The notes beneath the pieces were generated by a model. That model was not told where the DNA came from. It saw only the letters and a list, made by a program, of their open reading frames with translations, and ran no database searches. A DNA stretch of 64,000 bases from Caldilineaceae bacterium. GTDB taxonomy: Bacteria; Chloroflexota; Anaerolineae; Caldilineales; Caldilineaceae. This document shows, piece by piece, positions 50,363 to 60,326 of the stretch. Both the position numbers and the translations under genes were made by a program. Position 1 is the stretch's first letter. Each line of letters opens with the position of its first letter. Location of the stretch: the NCBI GenBank assembly GCA_020846635.1, contig JADLDO010000036.1, positions 186,001-250,000 on the forward strand, written 5' to 3'.

Positions 50363-53300
50363 ATGAAAACCTCTCCCGAATCTTGGCTCCGGCCACTCAG
50401 TTTCCTTTGCGTAGCGGCGATTGCAGTTGCGCTGCTTGGTTATCGACCCATCTTTGCTGAAATCGTTCAATGCACAACCACCTGTTATGTGGATGCCGTC
50501 AACGGGAGCGAGCTCAATGGGGGCACTAGTGCCGACGACGCGAAGAAGACCATCCAGTCAGCGCTAAACCAGGTAGATACAGCGGGGAGTGTGTTCGTGT
50601 TACCTGGCACCTATACCCAGAATATCACGATCAATAAGACCCTCACGCTCAAGTCAACCGGCGGACGCGAGCAGACCACCATCGTCGGCACACCGAACGG
50701 CGCGCTCGGTACTGTCGTAGTCAACAATAATACCACCGGCGTGGTCATTGATGGCTTCACCATAGAGGGAATCGACAACCCTGGTGCGGGCATCGAAAGC
50801 GCTGCCCTCTATTTCAAGGGTTCTCACAGCGGCGCACAGATCATCAATAATGAGATCGTGGCGAACGGTGATCTGGGTCTTCTCACCGAATTCAACCTAG
50901 TGATCACTGGCTTTGTTATCGACAACAACATCTTCTCAGGCCAGACTTTCATCGGTACACCTGCCGGACAGGGTTTTAGCCAACAATTCACGCTCCCGAA
51001 TGTCCCCCGCCAGCTTGTTGCTATCAACGGAAACAATGCCAGCGGCATCGTCTTTACCAACAATCAGATCACGGGCATTGCAGGAGGACTCAACAACAGC
51101 AACCAGGAGCAGGGCAACTCCCTCGTCACCATCGATGGCGAAGGATCGACCATCACAGGCAACAGCTTTGCAGGCACGACAACCTACTCGGGCTATAGCC
51201 TGCGCGCTCGTAAAGCCAATACCACCATCTCCGGCAACACCTTTTCCAGCGCCGGAATGGGTAAGTCAACCGGTCATATTTTCACCCAGAATCATCCTGT
51301 TGACTTAGGGGAGATCGTAGCCGCCAACACCTTTGACCGTGGGGCCTATATCGAGCAACCCAATGGCAGTATCTTCACCCTGATCAACCCGGCTATTGCA
51401 GCGGCTACGGCTGGGCAAACAATCATCGCGCTGCCCGGTCTCTATGAGGAGAACATCGTCCTCAACAAAGTGGTTTCCCTGCAAGGGGGCGGCAGCGGGC
51501 CGTCCAGCACCTGTGTCGCTGGCAACCCCGCCACGGACACGATCATCCGCGGTACCAGCGGCAACTTGATCGATCTCTCGGCCTCCGGTGCCAGCGGTAC
51601 GCCCTTGCGGATCGAAGATATCCGGCTAGAAGTCCTGGGACACGGGCATACCGGCCTTTATGTGAGCGCAAACTCTAGCCATGTTGTGCTCGACCACATG
51701 CGCTTCTTTGGGCCATATGGTGACTATTCGAAGCGCCAGTATGGCCTCCAAGTGCTAAACACCGCTTCAATCGAAAATTGGGTGATCGACAACTCATCCT
51801 TCAACTGTCTGCGAATGGGTATCCTCCTGGATCGGACCAATGCCGAAGGCATCGCTACCAACAACATTACCATCCAGAACAGCGAGTTCAATGACAACGG
51901 CGAAAAAGGCATCTATGCGGAGAAGCTCTCAAACGCGTCGATCCTTTCCAACGACTTCATCGGCAATGGCAAGAATTTACATGCAGCCGAACTAAGCTCG
52001 ATAAACTCTGCTGCGCTTGATCTCAACCTCAAGTATGACGATTACAGCAATATCACCATCGAAGGCAACACCTTCACTAGTAATGGACTGGCCTCCAAAG
52101 AAGGCGCAGCGTTGCTGATCAAGGCGCGTGACGACGGCTCCTATGCGAGCAATCCCGCGACGCTCGACTCCGTTACTATCACCGGCAATACTTTCACAGG
52201 TAACGAGCGTGGCATCCGCCTGGGCGAGCCTGGACAAGTTAACGCAGGCCCAACCAATATAAGCATCACAAACAACGAAGTCCTCAGCAATGCCCCGACC
52301 TATAGTGGTGGGACACCTGGCTCCAGCTATGGCGGAATTATCAACCTGACAGGTTCCCAGTCCATTGTCGTCAACCACAATAATATTTCCGGCAACAAGG
52401 ATCGCGACGACTATTCCGTTGGCGTTGTCAACGTTGCCACTGTTCTTGTCGATGCGCGCTTCAACTGGTGGGGCAATGCGGATGGTCCCAGCGGCGAAGG
52501 GCCTGGTACAGGAGACTCCGTAAGCGTTAATGTCGCCTTCTGTCCCTGGCTTGATAACACCTTTACCACAGGGCAACAAACTGTTGGCGCGGGTGGCAAG
52601 GTTACGACCTCTGCCGATGGTAACAGCACGCTCTACTGCACCATCCAGGCTGCCATCGATGCTTCCTCGGATGGAGACACCGTGAGCGTCTATCCCGGCG
52701 AGTACAACGAGGTCGCTAGCAATCGCACCGTCAGCCATCTCGGTGCGACCTATCAGTTCGGTCTCTATATTGACCAAGACAACCTTACAATTCAAGGGGT
52801 TGATGCGAACGGGATTGCAATTGTCGACCCCCATCTGACCCTCGCCAAAGTCAAGACCAACGCCACAAACAACTTTGGCTACAGCGGCATCTGGGTGCAG
52901 GGTGATCATGTTACTATCGCCGGTATCGCCATCCAAGAAAACATGCCCAGCAATGCCAAGACTATCGAGGTGATCGGCAATTACTTCACCCTCAAAGATT
53001 CGCACATTGACGTGGCACGCGACCCAAATGGCGGCGTTGTCTATCTGAACGACGAGCGATATGCCGGGGGCGTCTCGTATATCGACAGCTTCACCATCGT
53101 CAATAACTTCTTCGACCACGGCAGTTCAGTTTCGATCAACAACGGGGTGGGTGTAACAGGCGACCTTGCCAACCGTCTCATTCAGGACAATGTCTTCTTA
53201 ATCGAGAACTCGGCTGGGCCAGTCGTCAGCTTCACAGGGACGATACCTGGAATTGGCTGGCTTTTGCATCCGGTGGGTGGTGCAATCATCACAGGCAACG

Positions 53301-56300
53301 CCTTCTCTGGCGGCGGAAACTACATCCGCGCCCGCGGTGACTACGATAACAGCGAATTCGACTGGACAGGCATCTGGGAGAGCAACACCTTCGACCGCGC
53401 TGTCGTGACATTGGAGGGCGACTATGCAACTCCATTCGCTGTACGCAGCTACAGCTATACGTCCGGTGCCACTACCTACCCAAATGTAAGACTGCTCGGA
53501 GCCCTGATCCAGCCGCAAATCAGCGACATCGCCGCGGCGGGAGATACAGTCCTCGTCGCTCCAGGCACCTACAACGAAAGCCCGAACATCAACAAGTCGC
53601 TCACCTTGCGCTCCTCCGGCGGTCGCGACGTTACCAATATCGTGCTGCAAACGGGGCCGACCTATGTCGGAGCGTTGACCATTGGCGGGGCAGAAGTCAC
53701 GATTGATGGCTTCACCCTCATCGGGAGGGATGCGATTGGGACAGGGCTTGCCAGCACAAACATCCTTGTAGGTTTGACCGCAGACAACGTCACAATCCAG
53801 AACAACCGCCTAAAGGTTGGGCAGGTCGGCACAGGGTCGAATGGCGACGACGGTTTGGGCATACTGACCTCTTACGCAACTGCGTCTGATGTCGAAACAT
53901 TGCTGGTTGCCAACAATGTCTTTGAACCATTGAATGCCTCAGGCAGACGCGCCTTCTTCATCAATCCTGGTGTGAATCAATTCACCTTTACCGGGAATTC
54001 AATCACAGGAAACTTCGCTGCCGCATCCTACACCCAGGCCCAAAATGGCCTGGTCGAGAATAACTCTGTGACAGGCGAAGGCGCGCCAGGCAGCCGTTCG
54101 GGTGGGCTAGGCGTTTGGGGCTACCCTGACCCAACCATCTATGGACACACGACCTTCCGCGGCAATACCATCTCAGGCACAGCAACCGGCATCAACATCG
54201 TTGAGACTGAAAGCGTGCTCGTCGAGAAGAATGTGCTGACTGGTAATGATCATGGTGTAAAGATCGCGCCGGATTCCCTGCCTTTCGACATCGCCACGAT
54301 CCACATCAACCGCAATGATCTGTCAGGCAACAGCGCAACGGGGCTTAGCAATGGCGATACACGCCTTATCGATAGCACCTGCAACTGGTGGGGCAACATC
54401 ACTGGGCCGGCCCACGCGAGCAATTCCAGCGGCACAGGTTCAGTTACCAGCGATGCCACAGCCTTCAGCCCCTGGCTCACCACGAATGATCTCGATGGCA
54501 CCTGTGAACTCGGCTCCATCGCGGTGACGGTTGCTGTTGTGGGCAGTGCTTCCTACGGGCCCACACAATGGGACTTCACAGGCGATCTCGACGCCTTCAA
54601 CATCGCCACGGCAGGCAGCACACAATCCTTCCCAGGTCTGCAACCGGGCAGCTATACCATCAACCAGGCCGTTGATGCGGATTATGATGTCACCGTCGAT
54701 TGCGGCAGCGGCGCACAGGCAGCCTCGTCCGGCACAATCAACCTGGCAATGGGTCAGCACGCATCGTGTACCTTCACGAATACGCTGAAGCCCGCCACAC
54801 TCACCGTCACGACTCTCGTCATCAACGATCACGGTGGCAGCAAAGTAATCGCAGACTTCCCGCTCTTCGTCAACGGTTCCCCCGTAACCAGTGGCGTGGC
54901 TGCTACCTTTGCACCCGGAACCTACACAGTTTCCGAAAGCGGTTTGAGCGGCTACAGCGCCACCGTAGGCGGTGACTGTGCAGCCAATGGCGTGATCACA
55001 CTCGAGCCAGGGGCAGTCAAGAGTTGTACGATTACGAATGACGATCTGGTCCAGGGTACTGTCAGCGTCACCAAACTCGTCGTGGGCAGCAGTGTCTTCG
55101 CCCCTGCCAATGGCTGGCAGTTCAACCTCGGCGATATCTCCATCACGTTGCCCGCGGCGGGTGGCACCCAACTGTTCACGAACGTAGCACCCGGAAGCTA
55201 TACCCTGAGCGAAGTAGTCGATCCCGACTACACCACCACGGTCAACTGTGGAGCAGAAACCGCCGCAAGCAATAGTGCCAACATTACGGTTGTCCAGGGG
55301 CAGACGATCAACTGTACGTTCACCAACACGCTCAAGGATGCAACCTTGACTGTCACCAAGACGGTTGTTAATGACAACGGTGGCACAGCTACAGTGGCGG
55401 ACTTCCCACTCTTCGTCAATGGCTCGCCCGTGACTAGTGGAGAGGCCAATACCTTTGCGCCTGGCACCTACACCGTGTCAGAGAGCAACCTGGGCAACTA
55501 TGCGCCAACCTTCAGCGGCGATTGTGCAGCCAACGGCGTCATCACACTCGCCCCAGGCGAGAACAAGAGTTGTACTATCACCAACAATGACATCGCCGCA
55601 AGCGAGAAGGTCGCAGCCATCGGCCTGGTCAAAACTGTGGGAGTTGTTAACGGCGTCTGTGCGACCGATACAGCCATCACGGTCTTACCCGGTGAGACTG
55701 TCTACTACTGTTACACCATCACCAACAACGGCAATGTCACGCTCACCCAGCATACACTTGTCGATAGTGAACTAGGCACGATCATCGATGGATTGTCTAG
55801 CAACCTGACTCCGGGCCAAACCGTGACAACAGTGGCGCTTGGCGTCGAAGCAAGCGGCCAGATCGACGCCGATACGACAAATACGGCAACCTGGACGGCT
55901 CTTGCAACCGATGAAGCACTCATCGCCACAGCGAGTGCAGTTGCAACCGTCACTTTGGGTATCGAAGATTACCTTGTAACCGTTGAAGGAACCTACCTGC
56001 CACCGGCAGAGGGTGGCACAACGGGTGGCGAGATGATCTACGACATCAACGTTCTCAACACAGGGACCGCGATCCTAAAGAATCTGCAACTTGCCTTCGT
56101 GGTGCCCGCAGGCACAGCCTTCGCCGCTGGCGATGACAACTGGAGTTGTGCCGATGGCGCACCCGCCGGCTCCATCTGCACCATCACCATCGACCTGCTG
56201 GAGCCGGGCGAGGATGTTGACATTCAACTCAACCTTGACATCATTGCCGAGATCAATATCAACCAGTTGGTATTGGAACTCAGCGCCGTGACCGAAGGTA

Positions 56301-56404
56301 CGCCGACCTCGCCAACATCCTCCAAGGATGTCGTCGTCGTTGGCCCCAACGCAGCAACCCGAGTCTTTATCTTCCTACCTGCATTGGATCGGGCAGAAGA
56401 ATAA
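50363..56404 (+). CDS. Giant secreted parallel beta-helix protein with SpaA/Cna-B-like repeats
   Basis: 2013 residues with signal peptide (LSFLCVAAIAVALLGYRPIFA). Four beta-helix modules begin near residues 63, 346, 760 and 1051, each with a similar entry (GxxVxVxPGTYxE...INKSLTLxSxGG). NWWGN closing motifs occur at two module ends (FNWWGNADGP, CNWWGNITGP). From about 1385 follow four prealbumin-like (SpaA/Cna-B-like) domains in an A-B-A-B order, each ending CT(F/I)TN with paired cysteines. A DUF11-like domain (YYCYTITNNGNVTLT) comes next, and the tail is TRVFIFLPALDRAEE. Probable surface adhesin or polysaccharide-binding/lyase-like protein; no catalytic site was identified. AGGAG precedes ATG 50363. 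A strong terminator follows. Confidence 0.86.
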   Translation: MKTSPESWLRPLSFLCVAAIAVALLGYRPIFAEIVQCTTTCYVDAVNGSELNGGTSADDAKKTIQSALNQVDTAGSVFVLPGTYTQNITINKTLTLKSTGGREQTTIVGTPNGALGTVVVNNNTTGVVIDGFTIEGIDNPGAGIESAALYFKGSHSGAQIINNEIVANGDLGLLTEFNLVITGFVIDNNIFSGQTFIGTPAGQGFSQQFTLPNVPRQLVAINGNNASGIVFTNNQITGIAGGLNNSNQEQGNSLVTIDGEGSTITGNSFAGTTTYSGYSLRARKANTTISGNTFSSAGMGKSTGHIFTQNHPVDLGEIVAANTFDRGAYIEQPNGSIFTLINPAIAAATAGQTIIALPGLYEENIVLNKVVSLQGGGSGPSSTCVAGNPATDTIIRGTSGNLIDLSASGASGTPLRIEDIRLEVLGHGHTGLYVSANSSHVVLDHMRFFGPYGDYSKRQYGLQVLNTASIENWVIDNSSFNCLRMGILLDRTNAEGIATNNITIQNSEFNDNGEKGIYAEKLSNASILSNDFIGNGKNLHAAELSSINSAALDLNLKYDDYSNITIEGNTFTSNGLASKEGAALLIKARDDGSYASNPATLDSVTITGNTFTGNERGIRLGEPGQVNAGPTNISITNNEVLSNAPTYSGGTPGSSYGGIINLTGSQSIVVNHNNISGNKDRDDYSVGVVNVATVLVDARFNWWGNADGPSGEGPGTGDSVSVNVAFCPWLDNTFTTGQQTVGAGGKVTTSADGNSTLYCTIQAAIDASSDGDTVSVYPGEYNEVASNRTVSHLGATYQFGLYIDQDNLTIQGVDANGIAIVDPHLTLAKVKTNATNNFGYSGIWVQGDHVTIAGIAIQENMPSNAKTIEVIGNYFTLKDSHIDVARDPNGGVVYLNDERYAGGVSYIDSFTIVNNFFDHGSSVSINNGVGVTGDLANRLIQDNVFLIENSAGPVVSFTGTIPGIGWLLHPVGGAIITGNAFSGGGNYIRARGDYDNSEFDWTGIWESNTFDRAVVTLEGDYATPFAVRSYSYTSGATTYPNVRLLGALIQPQISDIAAAGDTVLVAPGTYNESPNINKSLTLRSSGGRDVTNIVLQTGPTYVGALTIGGAEVTIDGFTLIGRDAIGTGLASTNILVGLTADNVTIQNNRLKVGQVGTGSNGDDGLGILTSYATASDVETLLVANNVFEPLNASGRRAFFINPGVNQFTFTGNSITGNFAAASYTQAQNGLVENNSVTGEGAPGSRSGGLGVWGYPDPTIYGHTTFRGNTISGTATGINIVETESVLVEKNVLTGNDHGVKIAPDSLPFDIATIHINRNDLSGNSATGLSNGDTRLIDSTCNWWGNITGPAHASNSSGTGSVTSDATAFSPWLTTNDLDGTCELGSIAVTVAVVGSASYGPTQWDFTGDLDAFNIATAGSTQSFPGLQPGSYTINQAVDADYDVTVDCGSGAQAASSGTINLAMGQHASCTFTNTLKPATLTVTTLVINDHGGSKVIADFPLFVNGSPVTSGVAATFAPGTYTVSESGLSGYSATVGGDCAANGVITLEPGAVKSCTITNDDLVQGTVSVTKLVVGSSVFAPANGWQFNLGDISITLPAAGGTQLFTNVAPGSYTLSEVVDPDYTTTVNCGAETAASNSANITVVQGQTINCTFTNTLKDATLTVTKTVVNDNGGTATVADFPLFVNGSPVTSGEANTFAPGTYTVSESNLGNYAPTFSGDCAANGVITLAPGENKSCTITNNDIAASEKVAAIGLVKTVGVVNGVCATDTAITVLPGETVYYCYTITNNGNVTLTQHTLVDSELGTIIDGLSSNLTPGQTVTTVALGVEASGQIDADTTNTATWTALATDEALIATASAVATVTLGIEDYLVTVEGTYLPPAEGGTTGGEMIYDINVLNTGTAILKNLQLAFVVPAGTAFAAGDDNWSCADGAPAGSICTITIDLLEPGEDVDIQLNLDIIAEININQLVLELSAVTEGTPTSPTSSKDVVVVGPNAATRVFIFLPALDRAEE

Positions 56405-56449
56405 GAGCGCATCCAACTTGCGCCGAACCTCTAGACTTGTTTGCTAGAC

Positions 56450-56491
56450 CTCCTGCCACACCCCTTACCCCGAGGTGTGGCAGGAGTTTTT
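56450..56491 (+). terminator. Strong Rho-independent terminator of the beta-helix gene
   Basis: A perfect 13-bp stem (56450-56462 with 56474-56486), 11-base loop, then TTTTT. Confidence 0.92.
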
Positions 56492-56559
56492 ATTGCGCCT
56501 GAGCATCTAGCTACCGCAATCTCTGGCCCCCTATCCCGACCGTTCACACCCCGCCAAGC

Positions 56560-56587
56560 TTGCTTCTCTCCACGCGCCTTGTATAAT
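56560..56587 (+). promoter_or_regulatory. Promoter of the uronate-type operon
   Basis: TTGCTT, a 16-base spacer and a perfect TATAAT, ending 55 bases before the first ATG of the operon. Confidence 0.65.
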
Positions 56588-56642
56588 AACCGGGCAGCAT
56601 TTGTCCGCTGCGTCCATTCCCACGCCTAGAAAGCCCAGGACC

Positions 56643-57695
56643 ATGCCCGAAGACCCCATTCGTGTCGGCATTGCCGGACTTGGTCGCAGCGGTTGGGCCA
56701 TCCATGCCCATCTGCTCGCACCCCTCACTGAGCAATATCAGGTTGTCGCAGTCACCGACGAAGACGCCGCCCGTCGCGCCGAAGCCATCGAGCGCTTCGA
56801 CTGCCAGGCCTATCTCACGTTCGATGAGTTGTTGGCCGATCCATCCGTGGAACTTGTTGTCGTTTCCCTGCCAAGCTTTCTGCACGCCCCCGCATCGTTG
56901 GCCGCGCTCCGAGCCAACAAACATGTCGTCTGCGAAAAGCCGATGGCTGTCACGCTCGACGAAGCCGACGCCATGGTTGCCGCGGCTGCGACCTCCGACC
57001 GCGTCTTTACGATCTTCCAGCAGCGCCGCTATAACCCCGATTTTGTCAAAGTGCGCGAGATCATCGACTCTGGCCTGTTGGGGCGCATTGTTCAGATCCG
57101 CATCACCGAATCAAAATTCACGCGCCGTTGGGACTGGCAGACGTTGCAGAAGTTCGGAGGCGGCAGTCTCAACAACACAGGGGCGCACTTTCTTGACCAG
57201 GCGCTGCAACTCTTTGGCCCGGCCACGCCCGAAGTCTTCTGCCAACTTGACCGCACGCTTACATTGGGCGATGCCGACGATCATGTCAAACTCGTCTTCA
57301 AAGCCGCGGATTCTCCCGTGATCGACATCGAAATCAGCAGTTGCGATCCCTATCCACCCGAAACCTGGCACGTCTATGGCACGCAGGGGGGGCTTACGGG
57401 CAGCACACGCGAACTGCACTGGAAGTGGATCGTCCTCGACGAACTCGAAGCACGCACCCTCGACCTACGCCCCACACCTGACCGCAGCTACAACCGCGAC
57501 GAACTTCCCTGGCATGAAGATCGCTGGGAGTTGACCGAAGATCGCGACGATGCCTATCGCGGCTTCTATCGTGACTTATATGCCACGATCCGTGAAGGAG
57601 CCCCCCTTGCCATCACGCCGGAAAGTGTGCGCCGCACGATGTGGCTGCAAGAAGAGTGTCATCGTCTCGCCCCATTGACAGCTACATTCGCCTGA
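56643..57695 (+). CDS. Gfo/Idh/MocA family oxidoreductase
   Basis: 350 residues from ATG 56643 (MPEDPIRVGIAGLGRSGW). Rossmann motif GIAGLGRSGWAIHAHLL, EKP at CEKPMAVTLDEADAM, and the helix NNTGAHFLDQALQLFG with its conserved His. NAD(P)-dependent dehydrogenase on a sugar-like substrate. It is the first gene of a plus-strand operon running to the window end. It differs clearly from the oxidoreductase at 43748. Confidence 0.88.
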   Translation: MPEDPIRVGIAGLGRSGWAIHAHLLAPLTEQYQVVAVTDEDAARRAEAIERFDCQAYLTFDELLADPSVELVVVSLPSFLHAPASLAALRANKHVVCEKPMAVTLDEADAMVAAAATSDRVFTIFQQRRYNPDFVKVREIIDSGLLGRIVQIRITESKFTRRWDWQTLQKFGGGSLNNTGAHFLDQALQLFGPATPEVFCQLDRTLTLGDADDHVKLVFKAADSPVIDIEISSCDPYPPETWHVYGTQGGLTGSTRELHWKWIVLDELEARTLDLRPTPDRSYNRDELPWHEDRWELTEDRDDAYRGFYRDLYATIREGAPLAITPESVRRTMWLQEECHRLAPLTATFA

Positions 57696-57755
57696 CCAAG
57701 CCGGCCACTCGCCGCCCACAGCTTGCTCAAAAGGACACGACTTGAGGAATCTGCC

Positions 57756-59390
57756 ATGCACCTGCTGATTACCGGAGGCGACAGCGCGCTAGCACGTCGA
57801 CTTGCCACAGCCCTGGCCCCCGACCTTTCAATTCGCCTCTTCGACCGCGCCTTTACCTCGTCACCTGCTTCAGAGGTAGAAACCGTCACGGGTGACCCCT
57901 GCGATCCGGCGGATGTCGCCCGCGCGCTGGAGGGCATTGACGCCATTTTGCATCTGGCCCCCTACCTGCCAGGGCGTGACCGTGAAGCGGACGACATCAC
58001 TGCACTGGATGAGGCGACCCGCGGCACCTTTGTGCTTGTCAATGCGGCGCGCGAAGCGGGTGTTGCACGCATCCTCCTCGCCAGCACACTCGACCTGTTT
58101 GATCGCCTGCCTGCCCACTACGATGTAAACGAAGTGTGGCGGCCCCGGCCCACGCCGGAAATCGCCCAGCTTTGCCCCTGGCTTGCCGAGTTATCGCTGC
58201 GCGAAAATGCGCGACGCGGCCAACTCCAGGCCATCTGCCTGCGCCTCGGTCAGATTATCGATGATGCCCACGCCGCCAGCCACCCATTCGACCCACGCTG
58301 GGTACACATTGACGATGTTGTCCATGCCATTCACTGTGGTCTGCGCTACCAGCCGCCCCACCTGCCACACTGGGCAGTTTTCCACATCATGGCCCCTGGC
58401 CCGCGCGCCAAGATACGCCTCCGTTATGCAATCAGCGCGGCGGCGGACTTCGGCTATGCGCCTACCCATGACTTTCAGGCCCATTGGCCCACCGATCCCA
58501 ATGCCTTCACCCCGCGCGATAACCGGCCCTGGCGTGAGATCCTGGCCCCTCGACCCATGTCCTCGCGTCCCATCCGCCGCGTCGTCATCTTTGGGGCTGG
58601 TGGCCCGATGGGAGCCGTCACTACCCAGGAATTGTCATCGTCCTATACCTTACGCGTGACAGACGTGCGACCCATCACTGAGATTGCCGCCGAAGCCAAG
58701 CCCCAGTCTCGGGGCGCGCCGCTGCCGATCCCGTTGGCCGATCCCCACGAAAGCCGCGTGGTCGATGTGCGTGATCCCGTCCAGGTCATGACTGCCGTCG
58801 AGGGGATGGATGCCATCATCAATTGCACAGTGGTTCGCCCCCATCCTGTCAACGCCTTCCTGGTCAATACCATCGGTGCCTACAATGTCATGCGTGCTGC
58901 CGTCGCCCACAACATCCGGCGCGTCGTCCATACCGGTCCCCTTGTCCAACATCTCAAGGGCATGGGCGATCATTCCGGGGATTACGACCTCCACGTCGAT
59001 GCCCCACCGCGCCCCTATGACCATCTCTACATACATTCTAAGTATTTGGGAACAGAGATTTGCCGGGTCTTTGCCGAGTATTATGGGCTAGAAGTACCTG
59101 CGCTGCTCTTTATGAACCTGTACAACCCGGAGATGCCCGCGCCTGTGCCCCATTGTTCGTTCATGATCTCCTGGCCCGACACAGGCCGCGCCTTGCGTCG
59201 CGGCCTGGAAGTAACCTCGTTGCCTTCGCCCTTTGAGATGGTCAACATCAGCGCCGATCTGCCCCACGGTCGCTATGACTTCGACAAGGCCCGTACGCTG
59301 CTCAACTGGCAGCCGCGTGATGGATTGGAGGAATTCTGGCAGGAGCCAGTGACAAGCAACGAAACGACCACTGCTTCACCGGTTCGCTAA
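57756..59390 (+). CDS. Double-domain NAD-dependent epimerase/dehydratase (two SDR units)
   Basis: 544 residues from ATG 57756 (GAGGAATCTGCC upstream). The N-terminal unit (1-about 265) has MHLLITGGDSALARRLA but no YxxxK; the matching place reads PWLAELSLREN. The C-terminal unit (about 270-535) has VVIFGAGGPMGAVTTQEL and a proper YIHSK active-site motif, then HSKYLGTEICRVFAEYYGLE. So the second unit should be catalytic and the first degenerate or a partner for binding. Sugar-nucleotide or sugar-acid dehydrogenation or epimerisation is inferred from the operon. Confidence 0.82.
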   Translation: MHLLITGGDSALARRLATALAPDLSIRLFDRAFTSSPASEVETVTGDPCDPADVARALEGIDAILHLAPYLPGRDREADDITALDEATRGTFVLVNAAREAGVARILLASTLDLFDRLPAHYDVNEVWRPRPTPEIAQLCPWLAELSLRENARRGQLQAICLRLGQIIDDAHAASHPFDPRWVHIDDVVHAIHCGLRYQPPHLPHWAVFHIMAPGPRAKIRLRYAISAAADFGYAPTHDFQAHWPTDPNAFTPRDNRPWREILAPRPMSSRPIRRVVIFGAGGPMGAVTTQELSSSYTLRVTDVRPITEIAAEAKPQSRGAPLPIPLADPHESRVVDVRDPVQVMTAVEGMDAIINCTVVRPHPVNAFLVNTIGAYNVMRAAVAHNIRRVVHTGPLVQHLKGMGDHSGDYDLHVDAPPRPYDHLYIHSKYLGTEICRVFAEYYGLEVPALLFMNLYNPEMPAPVPHCSFMISWPDTGRALRRGLEVTSLPSPFEMVNISADLPHGRYDFDKARTLLNWQPRDGLEEFWQEPVTSNETTTASPVR

Positions 59391-59426
59391 TATCTCGCTT
59401 ATATCGATGAGTAGGGAGAATTCAAA

Positions 59427-60269
59427 ATGACCAAAGACCGCTTCCCCCTTGCCTTTAGCACACTCGGCTGTCCAGATTGGAGCTTTGAACATGCCGCGGC
59501 CCAGGCGGCCCAGCATGGCTATCAAGCCCTAGAGGTGCGCCTCTACAACGGCGAAATCATCCCCGCCGATCTCAGCCAATCCGAGCGCGCCTCTATTCGC
59601 CGCATCCTGGCCGAACACAAAATCGGCATCATCGGCCTCGGTGCTTCAACCCGTTTTTCGTTCCCTGATGCCGCAGAGCGCAAGGCGAATCTGGATCAAC
59701 TGTTGCAATACCTCGAACTGGCTGCCGACCTCGAAGTGCCACTTGTCCGCACCTTTGGCTCACCCGGACAGATCACGATCTCGATGCAAGAGGCGATTGA
59801 CTATTGTGCCGAAGCGCTGAACGCGGCCGCGCCTACCGCCGAACGATTAGGCGTGACCGTTGCCCTTGAAACACACGATGCATTTTGCAAAGGGGTGGAT
59901 GTGGCAGCCGTCATGGACCAGGTCGAAAGCGACCATGTCGGTGCCATTTGGGATGTTCACCACCCTTTCCGCATGGGCGAAGACATCGAAACTACTTGGC
60001 GCGTGCTCGGCCCGCGCATCAAGCATGTCCACATCAAAGATGGAGTCCGTCGCCCAGATGGCTCCTGGCAATTGGTGCTGCTTGGTGAAGGCGAAGTCCC
60101 TTGCCGCGCCGTGATCGAATTGCTGAATCGCGAAGGATACCAGGGTGCCATCGCTGCCGAATGGGAAAAGAAATGGCATCCCGAAATCGAAGAGCCGGAA
60201 ATCGCACTGCCGCAGCACGCCCAAGTCCTGCGCTCCTGGTTTGCCGAACTCCCAGTCGCAGCGAGCTAA
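59427..60269 (+). CDS. Sugar phosphate isomerase/epimerase (xylose isomerase-like TIM barrel)
   Basis: 280 residues. AP-endonuclease-2-type TIM barrel with four expected metal ligands: Glu in VALETHD, Asp in IWDVHHPF, His in HVHIKDG and Glu in AAEWEKKWHP. A FSTLGCPDW start is typical of IolE/IolI-like proteins. The substrate is unknown; the context suggests a keto sugar or sugar acid. It starts 36 bases after the previous stop. Confidence 0.87.
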   Translation: MTKDRFPLAFSTLGCPDWSFEHAAAQAAQHGYQALEVRLYNGEIIPADLSQSERASIRRILAEHKIGIIGLGASTRFSFPDAAERKANLDQLLQYLELAADLEVPLVRTFGSPGQITISMQEAIDYCAEALNAAAPTAERLGVTVALETHDAFCKGVDVAAVMDQVESDHVGAIWDVHHPFRMGEDIETTWRVLGPRIKHVHIKDGVRRPDGSWQLVLLGEGEVPCRAVIELLNREGYQGAIAAEWEKKWHPEIEEPEIALPQHAQVLRSWFAELPVAAS

Positions 60270-60326
60270 CTCCCACCAAGAACCAGCAGTCCAATCTTCA
60301 TGCTCCCTAGAAGGTGCAAAACCAGT

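Noticed and set aside
51992..53119. 375-codon minus-strand frame
   Set aside because: Antisense within the beta-helix repeats; it mirrors their regular Asn/Thr/Gly codons.
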